A stretch of 44,198 nt of DNA from Thermocladium sp. (GCA_023269935.1 JAGDXC010000005.1:1-44198), one strand, 5' to 3'. Positions 33,326-42,277 are shown, counted from the first letter of the stretch. The notes: a model not told the origin generated them from the sequence alone. Numbers and translations are program-made.

Positions 33326-34314
33326 AGCCCCTAAAAATCACCCTCACCGCATTAGTGCTATTAAGTATACTGATCAATATGGTTATCGGCACGGTTAAGG
33401 TGCCCCTAAAGTATATCCTAATGCCCAGCGGCATTTATAAAATAATAATCCTAGATATAAGACTGCCTGAGGCATTAACGGGAGTATTGGTGGGCTTTAT
33501 ATTAGGAATGACCGGCGCAACATTTCAAAGCATTTTCAGGAATCCGCTTGTCGATCCATTTACGATAGGCAATGCGGGCGCAGCTGTGCTAGGCGCCTTG
33601 CTGGCCTACTTATTGATACTCATGCACCTCATTAATTCCTACCTATCTCTTATAGCAATGCCGTTGCTTGCCTTTATTTTCGCCCTAGCCACCAGCCTAG
33701 CCGTATCATATATGGGCTCCCGCGGTGGACCACTTGGATTAGTGCTAGTGGGCGTCATGTTCACGCTCCTAACTTCATCCTTGATCATAATAATAGAGAT
33801 ACTCATATCGGAGATTAATCCATCAGCCATAGTACAGCCCCTTTACGTGCTATATGGTGACTTAAACGGCATATCATGGAATAACTTACTGGCAATAACA
33901 GCCGCCTCACTGATACCTCTCATTGTACTGCTTAATTATGGGAAACAACTAGATATAATGCTTCTAGGCGATGATGTCGCCCATGCAAGCGGTTTAGATC
34001 CAGGTAGAACCAGGTTCATAGTGCTTTCATTAGCGTCCATACCAATAGCCACCGCGATGGCATTTACCGGAATAATAGGCTTCGTGGGATTAGTATCCCC
34101 ATATGTGGCTAGGTATGTGGAAGGTCGGGGATCCCATACTGCGGTGCTTCCCATGTCGGGGATAGTCGGCGCATTAATGCTCTCCCTATCAAATGCCATC
34201 TCTAGATCAGTATCTAACTACATAATACCGATAACCGCGGTCACGGGCATAGTTGGAATACCATTGATAATACTAATGCTTTATCGAGGTGCCTATAGTG
34301 CCGCAAAAGTATAA
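33322..34314 (+). CDS. FecCD/BtuC-type ABC transporter permease
   Basis: A 330-residue type II importer permease with about ten hydrophobic segments. The FecCD family signatures are present: RLPEALTGVLVGFILGMTGATFQSIFRNPLVDP near residues 45-80, then GDDVAHASGLDPGRTRF in the coupling region, and ITGFVGLVSP-type GIIGFVGLVSPYVARYVEG. The start ATG at 33322 overlaps the binding-protein stop by four bases, and its own end overlaps the ATPase start, so all three genes are translationally coupled behind the palindromic promoter. Confidence 0.92.
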   Translation: MKPLKITLTALVLLSILINMVIGTVKVPLKYILMPSGIYKIIILDIRLPEALTGVLVGFILGMTGATFQSIFRNPLVDPFTIGNAGAAVLGALLAYLLILMHLINSYLSLIAMPLLAFIFALATSLAVSYMGSRGGPLGLVLVGVMFTLLTSSLIIIIEILISEINPSAIVQPLYVLYGDLNGISWNNLLAITAASLIPLIVLLNYGKQLDIMLLGDDVAHASGLDPGRTRFIVLSLASIPIATAMAFTGIIGFVGLVSPYVARYVEGRGSHTAVLPMSGIVGALMLSLSNAISRSVSNYIIPITAVTGIVGIPLIILMLYRGAYSAAKV

Positions 34315-35047
34315 TATCGAATTCAAGGGAGTCTCGGCTGGTTATGGGAAACGAGTAATTATTAGTGACATAACATTCTCCACGCCCTCACCGGGCTTAA
34401 CTACAATACTGGGCCCAAATGGTGTTGGCAAATCAACGCTGCTCAAGGTTTTAACGGGGTCCTTGAAACCATTGCGTGGATCAGTTTTCGTTGATGGAAA
34501 GAACTTGAATCAAGAGAAGGATAGATCCATATACTTATCATATGCACCATCGGAGTCGCCGAACATGTTTAACATGAGAGTCATTGAGGTAATCATGTCT
34601 GCACGAAGGGGAAGCAAATGGGTTACTCGAGAGAATGCATTGGAGGCACTCAGATTCGTGGGGATCGAGGCACTCACTAATGATTTCTTTGAGGAACTCA
34701 GCACTGGCCAAAAGCGACTTGTTCTATTAGCTAGGGCACTCGCAACAGGTGCCCCTATCATTATCGTCGATGAACCAACGGCGAACCTCGACTTAGGCAA
34801 TCAATTAAGGATACATTGGCTCCTAAGGAAAATAGCGAACCTATCTACGGTGATTGTTGCTTCCCACGATGTAGAGCTCGCACTAGAGAGCGACTTAATA
34901 GTGGCGATTAAGGGCGGTCACATACTAATGCAGGGATCGCCGGAGGCATTAACGCCTAAGGTGATCGCAACCCTCTATGACATCGATGAATCCAGACTAG
35001 ACGTCGTGAGCACCATTATGCGAAAACGATTGAGTGGGAATCAATGA
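34289..35047 (+). CDS. ABC transporter ATP-binding protein, FecE/BtuD type
   Basis: The 252-residue ATPase of the cobalamin/iron-type importer. It has Walker A GPNGVGKST, the signature LSTGQKRLVLLARAL, Walker B IIIVDEPTANLD and the switch His in VIVASHDVELAL. The signature has Thr in the place of the second Gly of LSGGQ, a tolerated change in this family. The Q-loop region has SYAPSESP in the expected place, with no clear Gln. Start is probably GTG at 34289, 26 bases inside the permease gene; another GTG at 34298 is possible. It is the last gene of the operon. Confidence 0.9.
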   Translation: MPIVPQKYNIEFKGVSAGYGKRVIISDITFSTPSPGLTTILGPNGVGKSTLLKVLTGSLKPLRGSVFVDGKNLNQEKDRSIYLSYAPSESPNMFNMRVIEVIMSARRGSKWVTRENALEALRFVGIEALTNDFFEELSTGQKRLVLLARALATGAPIIIVDEPTANLDLGNQLRIHWLLRKIANLSTVIVASHDVELALESDLIVAIKGGHILMQGSPEALTPKVIATLYDIDESRLDVVSTIMRKRLSGNQ

Positions 35048-35141
35048 TAAGGAACGGCAAGCCTTGCTATTTATGGCGAGATAATGTTTTGCTTACATAT
35101 AGTGCTTTTGCTCCGTTGGTAACAAGACCTACGTAACTCCT

Positions 35142-35624
35142 TTAGGACGGGGGGAGTGATTCATATATGTCCATCAATTCCTTTATTAATGAGGCCATCA
35201 ATATCGAATCCATGTGATCGTTGATTATCTTCATTAAGTAGGTTTTATCCTCATTGAATTCATGCGTGGCGGCCAGCATGTATTTGCCTTTATTAATTAT
35301 ACAAAGCTGCACTTCCTCTGGAGGTTGATAGAGATCTATGGTTATATGCGTTAAATTATCATTGCACTGAATATTGATTTTATTGCTGACATCCATTAAG
35401 GCAATCACGGATTTATTAGCCATACAGTAAATGGTTAATGTGACGGGGGTACTCCTCCCTTTAAGTATAACCATGGCTGTCGCCTTCACGCTTTTTCCTG
35501 GAACATCATAAACATATACATCAAGGATCCCCAATTCCGCCCTATACTCATTATATGCATCCATGACTGACTTAATGAAAGAGGAGCTACATGATCCCTG
35601 ATTCACGATCCGATTCTTCATCAT
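35142..35624 (-). CDS. Hypothetical protein (160 aa)
   Basis: I do not recognise this protein. It has an N-terminal helix, then alternating strands (LGILDVYVYDVPGKSVKATAMVIL, TPVTLTIYCM, NLTHITIDLYQPPEEVQLCII) and a helical C-terminus (MKIINDHMDSILMASLIKEL). The regular strands suggest a small alpha/beta or sandwich domain. It has several scattered cysteines but no CXXC pair, and no signal or membrane helix. It lies downstream of and convergent with the ABC importer operon, and is separated from the crotonase gene by about 120 bases. ATG start at 35624. Confidence 0.55.
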   Translation of the reverse strand: MMKNRIVNQGSCSSSFIKSVMDAYNEYRAELGILDVYVYDVPGKSVKATAMVILKGRSTPVTLTIYCMANKSVIALMDVSNKINIQCNDNLTHITIDLYQPPEEVQLCIINKGKYMLAATHEFNEDKTYLMKIINDHMDSILMASLIKELMDIYESLPPS

Positions 35625-35745
35625 TAAGGAGCCATAATTACAGCAAAGTAATAATATTTATGCTAATCGCCTTCACGCGTTCCCTCCCTCATGGAATTGA
35701 TGCATTGATCCCCCCTCATCAAGGCTTCCCCGTAGGGGGAATAGT

Positions 35746-36513
35746 TTACTTGCCTTGTTTCCCGCTTTTTCTGTTGGCTCGTTCCTCGATGAATTTTTGC
35801 ATGCGGTTCTTTGAGGATTCCCCTAGGGCTAGTAGGGCCAATTCCTTTATGGCATTCTTGATATCATCATTGCGGCACTTATTGAGGTGTCGCTTGATGG
35901 TCTTTATTGAGATGGGATCAATCTTTTTCAATTCATTTAATATATCGATAACTTTACTCGTTAATTCCTGACTGGAAACCACGTAATCAACTAGGCCTAT
36001 TCGAAGCGCCTCATCAGAGTTTAGTTCCCTACCCGTGAGGGCCAGGTCTATTATTGTTCTTCCAAGGGCTGTATATCCTATGCTTATTGCTATTGGGGGT
36101 ATGAGGCCGATTCGCCCCTCCGGTATCGCAAATCTTGAGTCATTACTTGCTATTACTATATCCGCAGCCAGCAGTATCTCGCATCCACCACCATAGGCTA
36201 AACCATTCACTGCAGCTATTATGGGCTTCTCTGAATTAAGCATGGCTTCGACTGAATTCATCAAGTTAGTGAAGAATCCGATGCTTTCCTTCTTGGTTGA
36301 GAGGGATAGCATTGAGTTTATGTCGTCCCCAGCTGAGAAGGCTCGGCCAGTGCCCGTTATTACGATTGCAACTGAGTCATCGTATTGGGCATCCTCAATG
36401 TACTTATTTAGGAGCATCCATGATTCCTCATCAAACGCGTTTAGTTTTTCTGGTCTATTTAAAATTATCCATGATGCACCATATTTTTTCTCAAGGAGGA
36501 CTTTACTGTTCAT
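35746..36513 (-). CDS. Enoyl-CoA hydratase/isomerase family protein (crotonase)
   Basis: A 255-residue crotonase. The oxyanion-hole segments are AFSAGDDINSM and NGLAYGGGCEILLAADI, and both acidic residues used by enoyl-CoA hydratases are in place (Glu of GGCE and Glu of AIPEGRIGLIPP), so water addition to a 2-enoyl-CoA such as crotonyl-CoA is plausible. The C-terminal helices are normal. It may act in fatty acid or 4-hydroxybutyrate metabolism, but it is not in an operon with other CoA enzymes; the CoA-transferase pair is 10 kb away. Start ATG 36513. It is divergent from the antiporter gene. Confidence 0.88.
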   Translation of the reverse strand: MNSKVLLEKKYGASWIILNRPEKLNAFDEESWMLLNKYIEDAQYDDSVAIVITGTGRAFSAGDDINSMLSLSTKKESIGFFTNLMNSVEAMLNSEKPIIAAVNGLAYGGGCEILLAADIVIASNDSRFAIPEGRIGLIPPIAISIGYTALGRTIIDLALTGRELNSDEALRIGLVDYVVSSQELTSKVIDILNELKKIDPISIKTIKRHLNKCRNDDIKNAIKELALLALGESSKNRMQKFIEERANRKSGKQGK

Positions 36514-36588
36514 AATTCCTAAATAATAGTATATTGTGAGAGATTTTTATGCATTACTAAAACATGCGTATTTAGAACCATATAGTTA

Positions 36589-37869
36589 TTGCCATGTTTG
36601 AATCGATATCCTTTTAATGAGGCTAAACCGAAGTCGGGTAGGCGATGCTTATTGATCAATACGGATTTGGTTCTAATAGCCATAGCGATGATAATTCTAA
36701 TAGGCTACTTAGGCGATGCATTGTTCAGAGCCACTAGAATACCGGAAATATTGATATTAATGTTGATAGGCATCATCCTCGTTCCCCTTGGTCACCTCGT
36801 GCCGGATAGGTATGTTGAGGTGCTTAGGCTTTTCGCTCCATTGTTCGGAAGCATAGCGCTAGTCATTATAATGTTTGATGGAGGACGCAAAATAGATTTT
36901 GGTTCCCTCACGGCCAGCGCACTTGGTTTATTGATGGGCTTTCTCGATATAGTGCTGCCCATGTTAATCGTTGCGTTAATAATGAATTACTTATTTGGTT
37001 GGCCATATATATATGGAGCAATGCTTGGAACAATAGTGGGAGAGACTACCGCGGTCGTAATTGTTCCCGTGGCTTCACGTATAAAGATACCAAGTGATCT
37101 CTATAATTTAGCGGTCACGGAGGCCACATTTAATTCTGTGGTGGAGATATTAATATTCTATCTCCTCCTTGTGTTGATAACGGGTTCATCATTTACTCCT
37201 CAGTCCTATGCCAAGTATGTAGTTGATTACTTAAGCGTCGCCGTATTTATGGGTCTCGTCGTGGGTTTTCTTTGGCTCTTCGCCCTTAATGTGTTAAAGG
37301 GGACTAGGGGTTACGTGGCTACCATAGGTGTAGCATTCTTGTTGTATGGGGTGGTGGATTACTTGAATGGCGCCGCCGTAGTCTCTATATTAATATTTGC
37401 AATGATAATTGGCAATTATAGAACCATTGCGCAGCACCTTAACTTGTTCATAGATATACATGAAAAGGACATGGAGATAGTTGAGGGGGAGCTAGAGTTC
37501 ATAGTGAGGACATTCTTCTTCGTCTTCATAGGCATGATAGCTCTTTTATCTTTCACTTACTTCGTTTACTCACTGGTAATAACAATGGCTCTCTTGCTCA
37601 TCAGATACATAGAGGTTAGGACTATGATAAAGAAGGAATATAGGGGATTCGTGTTCTCTCTATTGCCAAGGGGATTAACGGTTGCGGTGCTGTCCAGCAT
37701 TCTTTACTCGATGGGGGGCACCTATTTTAACGATATATTCTATTTGTCATTTATGGTTATAATACTGACCAATATAATAGCCAGTGCAGCGATAAGTCGC
37801 TCAGCCCACTCATTGGAGAGAGGCATAGAGACGGGGAAGGAATCGCCGGGCAACGGCTCTGTCCAGTAA
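36589..37869 (+). CDS. Cation/proton antiporter (CPA family, NhaP-like)
   Basis: A polytopic membrane protein with about 12 hydrophobic segments, of the monovalent cation:proton antiporter family. The first helix pair reads IILIGYLGDALFRATRIPEILILMLIGI, as in NhaP proteins; the ion-binding helix region is LGTIVGETTAVVIVPVASRI, followed by VTEATFNSVVEILIFY; PRGLTVAVLSSILYS near the end is the conserved C-terminal segment. The start is uncertain: TTG at 36589 gives a polar 22-residue leader; an in-frame TTG at 36652 would place the start right before the first helix, and fits better with the family. No ATG is available there. Confidence 0.85.
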   Translation: MPCLNRYPFNEAKPKSGRRCLLINTDLVLIAIAMIILIGYLGDALFRATRIPEILILMLIGIILVPLGHLVPDRYVEVLRLFAPLFGSIALVIIMFDGGRKIDFGSLTASALGLLMGFLDIVLPMLIVALIMNYLFGWPYIYGAMLGTIVGETTAVVIVPVASRIKIPSDLYNLAVTEATFNSVVEILIFYLLLVLITGSSFTPQSYAKYVVDYLSVAVFMGLVVGFLWLFALNVLKGTRGYVATIGVAFLLYGVVDYLNGAAVVSILIFAMIIGNYRTIAQHLNLFIDIHEKDMEIVEGELEFIVRTFFFVFIGMIALLSFTYFVYSLVITMALLLIRYIEVRTMIKKEYRGFVFSLLPRGLTVAVLSSILYSMGGTYFNDIFYLSFMVIILTNIIASAAISRSAHSLERGIETGKESPGNGSVQ

Positions 37870-37910
37870 TTAAAAAATAAAAACCGCTTGCCCCGATTCA
37901 TTCGCGATCA

Positions 37911-38999
37911 ATGTTGAGGGCAATAGTAATTGGTGGGGGAATAGCAGGTTCATTCATATCCCACTTCCTCCAAGAAGCGGGAGTGGATGTGTTAATGATA
38001 AGCGAAAAGACAACTTATCCCCTGGTCGGCTTGATACATTCAATGCTTCTCCGCTTCGATACTGACATGGCATTAGCCAAGAGGACTCTGGAGATATATA
38101 GGTCACTGGATAATTGCTGCAGTTGGGTTCTGAAGGAGTATCCCGCCTATACATTCATCGGGGAGAGTGTGGATATAAATAAGTACATAAGGCTTTGGTC
38201 AAGTTATGGATCCGACTCCAGCGAAATAAGCATTGAGGAGGCATCTAAGTCTATAGGGGTTAAATTAATGCCAGGGGGTCGAGTGATAATATCTAAGGAC
38301 CGATTAGTGAATATTGCGGGTATAGTGAATCACATAAGGTCACGCATGAAGGTAATCAATGGATTCGCGCGCCTCAAACGGGATGCGGGGGGATTCTCGG
38401 CATTAATTAATGGAGCTGAGTATAGAAGTGACATAATTATTATAGCGGCGGGAGCATTAAACGGCAAATTGCTCGGCGAGGTCGGGGTAAGTGTTCCGCT
38501 CAAATCATATGGGTGTAGGGCATTGCTTTTGCTGGTTGGCTCCAAATTGGATAAGGCAATAATCTATGATTATGTGAATCACTTCTATATGAGGCCGGCC
38601 ACGCCGCTCACTGCATCTATAGGCGACGAGGAATCCCCCCTCGTGGATCCCCTTAATATGCCGAATCTAGTGACGCATGACTTCATTGCGTCAATGAAGA
38701 ATAGCTTCAAGTCGCGCTTCGGCAAGGCACCGATTAGCTTATTTGGTAGGCAAGGTGCATGTGAATCATCGCCTGACATGTTTCCCATAATAGGCGAAGC
38801 AGCGCCTGGCCTGTATATTATGGGTGCATTGAATGGGTATGGTGCAGAGATTGGACCTGCATTGGCTGAAGCCTTGGTAAGCATAGTACTGGGCGGGAAG
38901 CCTCGGCTAGATGTAAATCGATACTTGCTTAGCAGGTATGTGGGCGTCGCGCTTCCAAGTGATTGGGGAATAGGGCATGAGCCGCATGAGGTTCTCTAG
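37911..38999 (+). CDS. FAD-dependent oxidoreductase, D-amino-acid oxidase (DAO) family
   Basis: A 362-residue flavoprotein. The dinucleotide fold starts at residue 4 with AIVIGGGIAGSFISHFLQEAG, and the family's C-terminal FAD contact is YIMGALNGYGAEIGPALAEAL. DAO-family enzymes oxidise amino acids, glycine, sarcosine or glycerol phosphate; the substrate pocket gives no clear choice. It begins at ATG 37911, about 30 bases after an AT-rich TATA-like AAAAAATAAAAACC that follows the antiporter stop. Its stop overlaps the convergent metallophosphoesterase gene by four bases. Confidence 0.85.
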   Translation: MLRAIVIGGGIAGSFISHFLQEAGVDVLMISEKTTYPLVGLIHSMLLRFDTDMALAKRTLEIYRSLDNCCSWVLKEYPAYTFIGESVDINKYIRLWSSYGSDSSEISIEEASKSIGVKLMPGGRVIISKDRLVNIAGIVNHIRSRMKVINGFARLKRDAGGFSALINGAEYRSDIIIIAAGALNGKLLGEVGVSVPLKSYGCRALLLLVGSKLDKAIIYDYVNHFYMRPATPLTASIGDEESPLVDPLNMPNLVTHDFIASMKNSFKSRFGKAPISLFGRQGACESSPDMFPIIGEAAPGLYIMGALNGYGAEIGPALAEALVSIVLGGKPRLDVNRYLLSRYVGVALPSDWGIGHEPHEVL

Positions 39000-39841
39000 C
39001 GCGCCTTGCCTCTTTTCTTCACAGCATTGATGCGGCGCTTATGGGTCGCGGCATAGTCCTCGCTTAATCCACTTAATGTGCCGAGGAAGGTCATGTCGGT
39101 CAGATATATCTCTACATCCTTCTTCCTGTTCCATGGCTCCATATAATTAAGTATCGTATTGTGATTTGTTTTACCCATTAATGCGGTTGGCACATCAATG
39201 CCTATAGTTAATGGATTAAATGTGGGCATCACTATTACCGTTACTTTGCCTCTCCCAATCCTTTTTCCATACATCCTCTCCGATAGCTCTCTCTTACTCA
39301 TCTCAAGCCGTATTATCACTGGTCTCCTCATTAAGTAACCCGTGGAGTCCTGTATGCTTATGGCTGGATGGGTGTGGCCCATGACTATTATATCGCTTCT
39401 CTTGAAGTCATTCTCCCTAGGCTTGCTATTGCCATGAAGGAGCAATAAATTCTTGGTTCCCTCCATCAATATGCCCCTGCTATCCACATACGTCACATTC
39501 GGCATTCCCATGCCGTTTATGATTCTATCAAGTCCCCCATCGTGATTGCCCAACACTATTAACACATTCTCGAACTTGCTTGATAAACCAGCAATGAATT
39601 GTTTGGTCTCTAGCGTGGACTCAAGGGGTAGAGGGAGTTCATGCTTTAAGTCACCTAGTACGGCTATGTTATTCGCGCCCTCGGCCTCGGCTATCTTGAT
39701 TATTTCATCAAGCATTTTCCCCGTCTGTGATGGAACCATTACTCCACGAGCCGCCATATCTATCTCGATCCCAACATGAGTATCGGCCACTAGGAGCCAC
39801 CTTCTCCCATCGATGGTAACTACGATTCCTCTTGAGTCCAT
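38996..39841 (-). CDS. Calcineurin-like metallophosphoesterase
   Basis: A 281-residue metallophosphoesterase with all five motifs: VADTHVGIE, VLGDLKHELP, VLGNHDGG, LLLHGNSKP and MGHTHPAIS. The compact layout fits the ICC-like archaeal group (COG1407), which in some organisms is linked to Lhr-type helicases; no helicase adjoins here. The C-terminal 90 residues carry a VIVMPTFNPLTIGIDV segment typical of the group and a basic tail (KRRINAVKKRGKAR) that could bind nucleic acid. The start is ATG 39841. It converges with the FAD oxidoreductase gene. Confidence 0.88.
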   Translation of the reverse strand: MDSRGIVVTIDGRRWLLVADTHVGIEIDMAARGVMVPSQTGKMLDEIIKIAEAEGANNIAVLGDLKHELPLPLESTLETKQFIAGLSSKFENVLIVLGNHDGGLDRIINGMGMPNVTYVDSRGILMEGTKNLLLLHGNSKPRENDFKRSDIIVMGHTHPAISIQDSTGYLMRRPVIIRLEMSKRELSERMYGKRIGRGKVTVIVMPTFNPLTIGIDVPTALMGKTNHNTILNYMEPWNRKKDVEIYLTDMTFLGTLSGLSEDYAATHKRRINAVKKRGKAR

Positions 39842-39979
39842 TTACGGCTATGAATCGGGGAAAAGGATTTAATCTTTTCCGTTGTGGCAAATCCTAATAA
39901 CGTGTTCATTTGCGCTGAGAATCGGTGCATTTAATGCAGAACTAGTAGCATTTAATACGAATATTGTACTGAAATAATT

Positions 39980-40615
39980 ATGAGTCAACCACTACAGTTA
40001 GGCAAACCGGCGCCCGACTTCTGCGCCGACACTACGCAGGGACAAATATGTCTAAAGGATCTTAGAGGCAAGTGGGTTCTCTTCTTTAGCCACCCCGGTG
40101 ACTTCACTCCAATATGCACCACTGAGTTCGTGGAATTCGCCAAGAGGTTCCCGGACTTCTCCAAGAGAGGCGTCTTCTTGATTGGACTATCAATAGATAC
40201 AGTGTTTAGCCACTTATCCTGGACCCGTAACATAAGGGAGAAATTTGGAATAGACATACCATTCCCAATAATAGGTGATCCCGAGGGAAAGGTAGCTAGG
40301 CTATTCGGCATGATTCCCGAGGGAAAAAGGGAAACAGTGAGGGCAGTTCTGTTGATAGATCCCGACGGTAACATAGCTTGGATGGCATATTACCCATACA
40401 CTAATGGAAGAAACATCGATGAAATAATAAGAGTTATCGACGCAATACAAACCACATATAAGTACGGCGTCTCCACGCCAGCTAATTGGAGACCTGGTGA
40501 TCCCGTCGTTGTTCCAGCTCCTAAAACTAAGGAGGAGGCAGACGCCAGGTTAAAGGACTCATCCGTGGAATGCAAGGATTGGTACATTTGCTTCAAGAAG
40601 CTTGAAATAAAGTAA
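39980..40615 (+). CDS. Peroxiredoxin (Prx6-type)
   Basis: A 211-residue thiol peroxidase that reduces hydrogen and alkyl peroxides. The peroxidatic Cys46 is in PGDFTPICTTEF; the Arg of the active site is in KRETVRAVLLIDPDG. The C-terminal extension has Cys198 and Cys204 with six-residue spacing, the same as Cys207/Cys213 of the Aeropyrum pernix enzyme, so a disulfide-forming resolving step is likely. ATG 39980 follows a TATA-like TTTAATACG by about 25 bases. A GC-poor hairpin (AAGCAAG/CTTGCTT, 40614-40638) follows the stop and may help 3'-end formation. Confidence 0.94.
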   Translation: MSQPLQLGKPAPDFCADTTQGQICLKDLRGKWVLFFSHPGDFTPICTTEFVEFAKRFPDFSKRGVFLIGLSIDTVFSHLSWTRNIREKFGIDIPFPIIGDPEGKVARLFGMIPEGKRETVRAVLLIDPDGNIAWMAYYPYTNGRNIDEIIRVIDAIQTTYKYGVSTPANWRPGDPVVVPAPKTKEEADARLKDSSVECKDWYICFKKLEIK

Positions 40616-40638
40616 GCAAGTAAGTCATTCTCTTGCTT
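40614..40638 (+). terminator. Possible hairpin 3' of the peroxiredoxin gene
   Basis: AAGCAAG and CTTGCTT form a seven-base-pair stem with an 11-base loop, overlapping the peroxiredoxin stop codon and followed by an AT-rich stretch. Archaea rarely need hairpins for termination, so this may instead stabilise the mRNA. Confidence 0.3.
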
Positions 40639-40813
40639 CTTAAATTAAAAATCATTATTGAATTATGCAAATTCAAACCAGAGTGTCCCATAGTGCACAA
40701 CTTCAATATTTATTACTTGTTCGACGAAGAATTAACTTCTTTATTGAATTGAAAGTCAAGCCCCGTAGAGACGAGGTCAAAGGAAAGCCGGGCTTCATCC
40801 CAGAAGCAGAAGG

Positions 40814-41578
40814 CTAGAGTAATTGGTGGCCAGCATCATCTATTGCCCTAGATATGCCGTATATAGATGCCCCACTTATGGCTAGGGTTAATTCACTGGC
40901 TATATTGAATTCCTGGAGTTCAGTGCCATAGTAATAGGCCCCCGTGAGTATTTGCTCCACATTCTTAGCAATGTTAGTGAAGTTCATGCTTATCGAGATG
41001 CTTGAGGCCCAGGACGCCAGCAATGTGGTGGATATGGGTAACGTTATTGCAATTGCTATCAGTAATCCTCCCCACGTCCGTGTATGTCTCAGCACTATCA
41101 AATCAAAGCCCAAACCCGCTAGTGCAGGAGAGTAATTCCCTATTTTTGAAAGCACATAGAAGAGCCATGCATTAGATAACGCCAATTGAGCCATCCATTG
41201 AAAGTACTGAGTGGATTGACTAAGATATACGCTGAGCGGCGCCGTGACTATCGCCGCATCCAGCGCAATTATGCTAAGATAGAGTCCCTCTAAGGTGCTT
41301 GATATCGATGTGAATATCAAGTTAAATGTAGTGGCTGGATCCCCGACTATTGATTGCAAGCCTATGGAGCTCCCCATGGTAGTCATTATAATGCTTGACC
41401 TGCTATAAATGATATAGAAAACAGCCAAGAGCGCTGCCCCATATACCGAATTATAGAGATGCTCTTCCCCCTCCCTTCTTTGCTGTGCATTGCCTAGATT
41501 CATTCTGACCAAGCCATAACCAACCTGGATCGCCATAGATAGGTAAATTATGCCCCAATTAATGTAGGGCTGGATCAT
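40814..41578 (-). CDS. Polytopic membrane protein of unknown function
   Basis: A 254-residue protein with about six or seven hydrophobic segments: an N-terminal one (INWGIIYLSMAIQVGYGLV), a second after a charged loop (AALLAVFYIIYS), then LYLSIIALDAAIVTAPLSVYL, LALSNAWLFYVLSKI, LLIAIAITLPISTTLLASWA, and a last short one. It contains a polar central SISMNFTNIAKNVEQ segment. I do not recognise a family. The size and topology are compatible with the CedA/VirB6-like channel proteins of crenarchaeal DNA transfer systems, but no motif supports this and no CedB-type ATPase is in the window. The next gene, divergent, encodes a coiled-coil membrane protein. ATG start at 41578. Confidence 0.6.
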   Translation of the reverse strand: MIQPYINWGIIYLSMAIQVGYGLVRMNLGNAQQRREGEEHLYNSVYGAALLAVFYIIYSRSSIIMTTMGSSIGLQSIVGDPATTFNLIFTSISSTLEGLYLSIIALDAAIVTAPLSVYLSQSTQYFQWMAQLALSNAWLFYVLSKIGNYSPALAGLGFDLIVLRHTRTWGGLLIAIAITLPISTTLLASWASSISISMNFTNIAKNVEQILTGAYYYGTELQEFNIASELTLAISGASIYGISRAIDDAGHQLL

Positions 41579-41759
41579 GCTTGCCCCTTCCCAAATAAAA
41601 ATAAAGCTTTATGATTAATTGGCTCCCATTAGCCATAAACATTTAATTTATCCCTATACATAAAGCAGTATTAAGACCCTGAAGCTCGGTGATGGGCAAT
41701 TCATGAGTCCCTGATCATGGATTAGGGATGATTCTTTGGGACTGGAAAGGCGAGGAACC

Positions 41760-42146
41760 ATGAGTGATGAGGCGGCTATCAGAAAGAAACTAATCGCCGA
41801 CATAGCTAGGCTAGAGGTAGATCTAGAGGAGCTTCGATATGAAGTGAACACCGACATAAATAGTGCCCGAGTATCCGCTGGAATCGCATTACAGAAATCC
41901 AGTGAAGCAGAATTAAAGATAAGGGAATTAGAGGCGGAGCTAAATACAATAATTGAGCTGCTGAAACCTAAACCCAGTAGGAGCAAAGTAATGAGGCGAT
42001 TACCAATTCTCGGCCTAATTGTTCTCGGTCTAATCATGCATCAATGGCTAATGACTACAGCGTGCCTACTCTGCCTAATCCTTCAATCCCCCCCATCCCC
42101 GGGCTCCCCATATACATGGGGAGTGGCCATCAATGAGGGCCGATGA
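41760..42146 (+). CDS. Small coiled-coil protein with a hydrophobic C-terminal segment
   Basis: A 128-residue protein with a heptad-like helical region (IRKKLIADIARLEVDLEELR and later SEAELKIRELEAELNTIIELL), a basic linker (KPKPSRSKVMRR) and a hydrophobic stretch (LPILGLIVLGLIMHQW then CLLCLIL) that should insert in the membrane. The last 20 residues (PPSPGSPYTWGVAINEGR) are unusual and lie over a strong DNA hairpin (42104-42123), so the true coding end could be doubted. I start it at ATG 41760; an in-frame TTG at 41736 exists. It is divergent from the polytopic membrane protein gene, and the two may work together. Function unknown. Confidence 0.5.
   Translation: MSDEAAIRKKLIADIARLEVDLEELRYEVNTDINSARVSAGIALQKSSEAELKIRELEAELNTIIELLKPKPSRSKVMRRLPILGLIVLGLIMHQWLMTTACLLCLILQSPPSPGSPYTWGVAINEGR
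42104..42123 (+). repeat. Perfect hairpin CTCCCCAT/ATGGGGAG
   Basis: Eight-base perfect arms enclose an ATAC tetraloop. It lies inside the 3' end of the preceding small gene and begins a GC-rich, structure-forming tract that continues to the long hairpin at 42227-42270. Confidence 0.5.
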
Positions 42147-42226
42147 GCCTAAGGTAGGTCACGGAGGATAGGCACCCGAAGCCAAGTGATTTAGAGACCC
42201 CCTATACTGAAGAGTGATGATCGTTG

Positions 42227-42270
42227 CCTCGGGAGGCCCTTCCATTAAGGGGAGGGTTTCCCTCCCGAGG
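42227..42270 (+). ncRNA. Long GC-rich hairpin before the TnpB-like gene (candidate RNA element)
   Basis: CCTCGGGAGG (42227-42236) pairs with CCTCCCGAGG (42261-42270), and inside it CCCTTCC (42237-42243) pairs with GGGAGGG (42250-42256; one G-U), leaving a six-base loop and a four-base bulge on the 3' side. Together these make a 17-base-pair stem, by far the strongest in this region. It ends where GTATAAAT and the ATG at 42278 begin. A CTGA...TGATGA pair like box D'/C' lies at 42207-42220, without the rest of a C/D RNA. It could be a transcript terminator, a guide-RNA scaffold or an mRNA leader. Confidence 0.4.
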
Positions 42271-42277
42271 TATAAAT

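Noticed and set aside
40683..40817. A 44-codon frame ending in a charged tail (LKVKPRRDEVKGKPGF) over a small GC hairpin, resembling a decayed TnpB 3' end
   Set aside because: It is too short, starts with GTG, overlaps the 3' end of the convergent membrane-protein gene and has no catalytic motif. I could not support it as a gene or element.
41679..41715. Possible box C/D RNA (CTGA, then GTGATGG, then CTGA)
   Set aside because: The upstream C box is missing and the second C box is imperfect, so it does not make a full C/D RNA.
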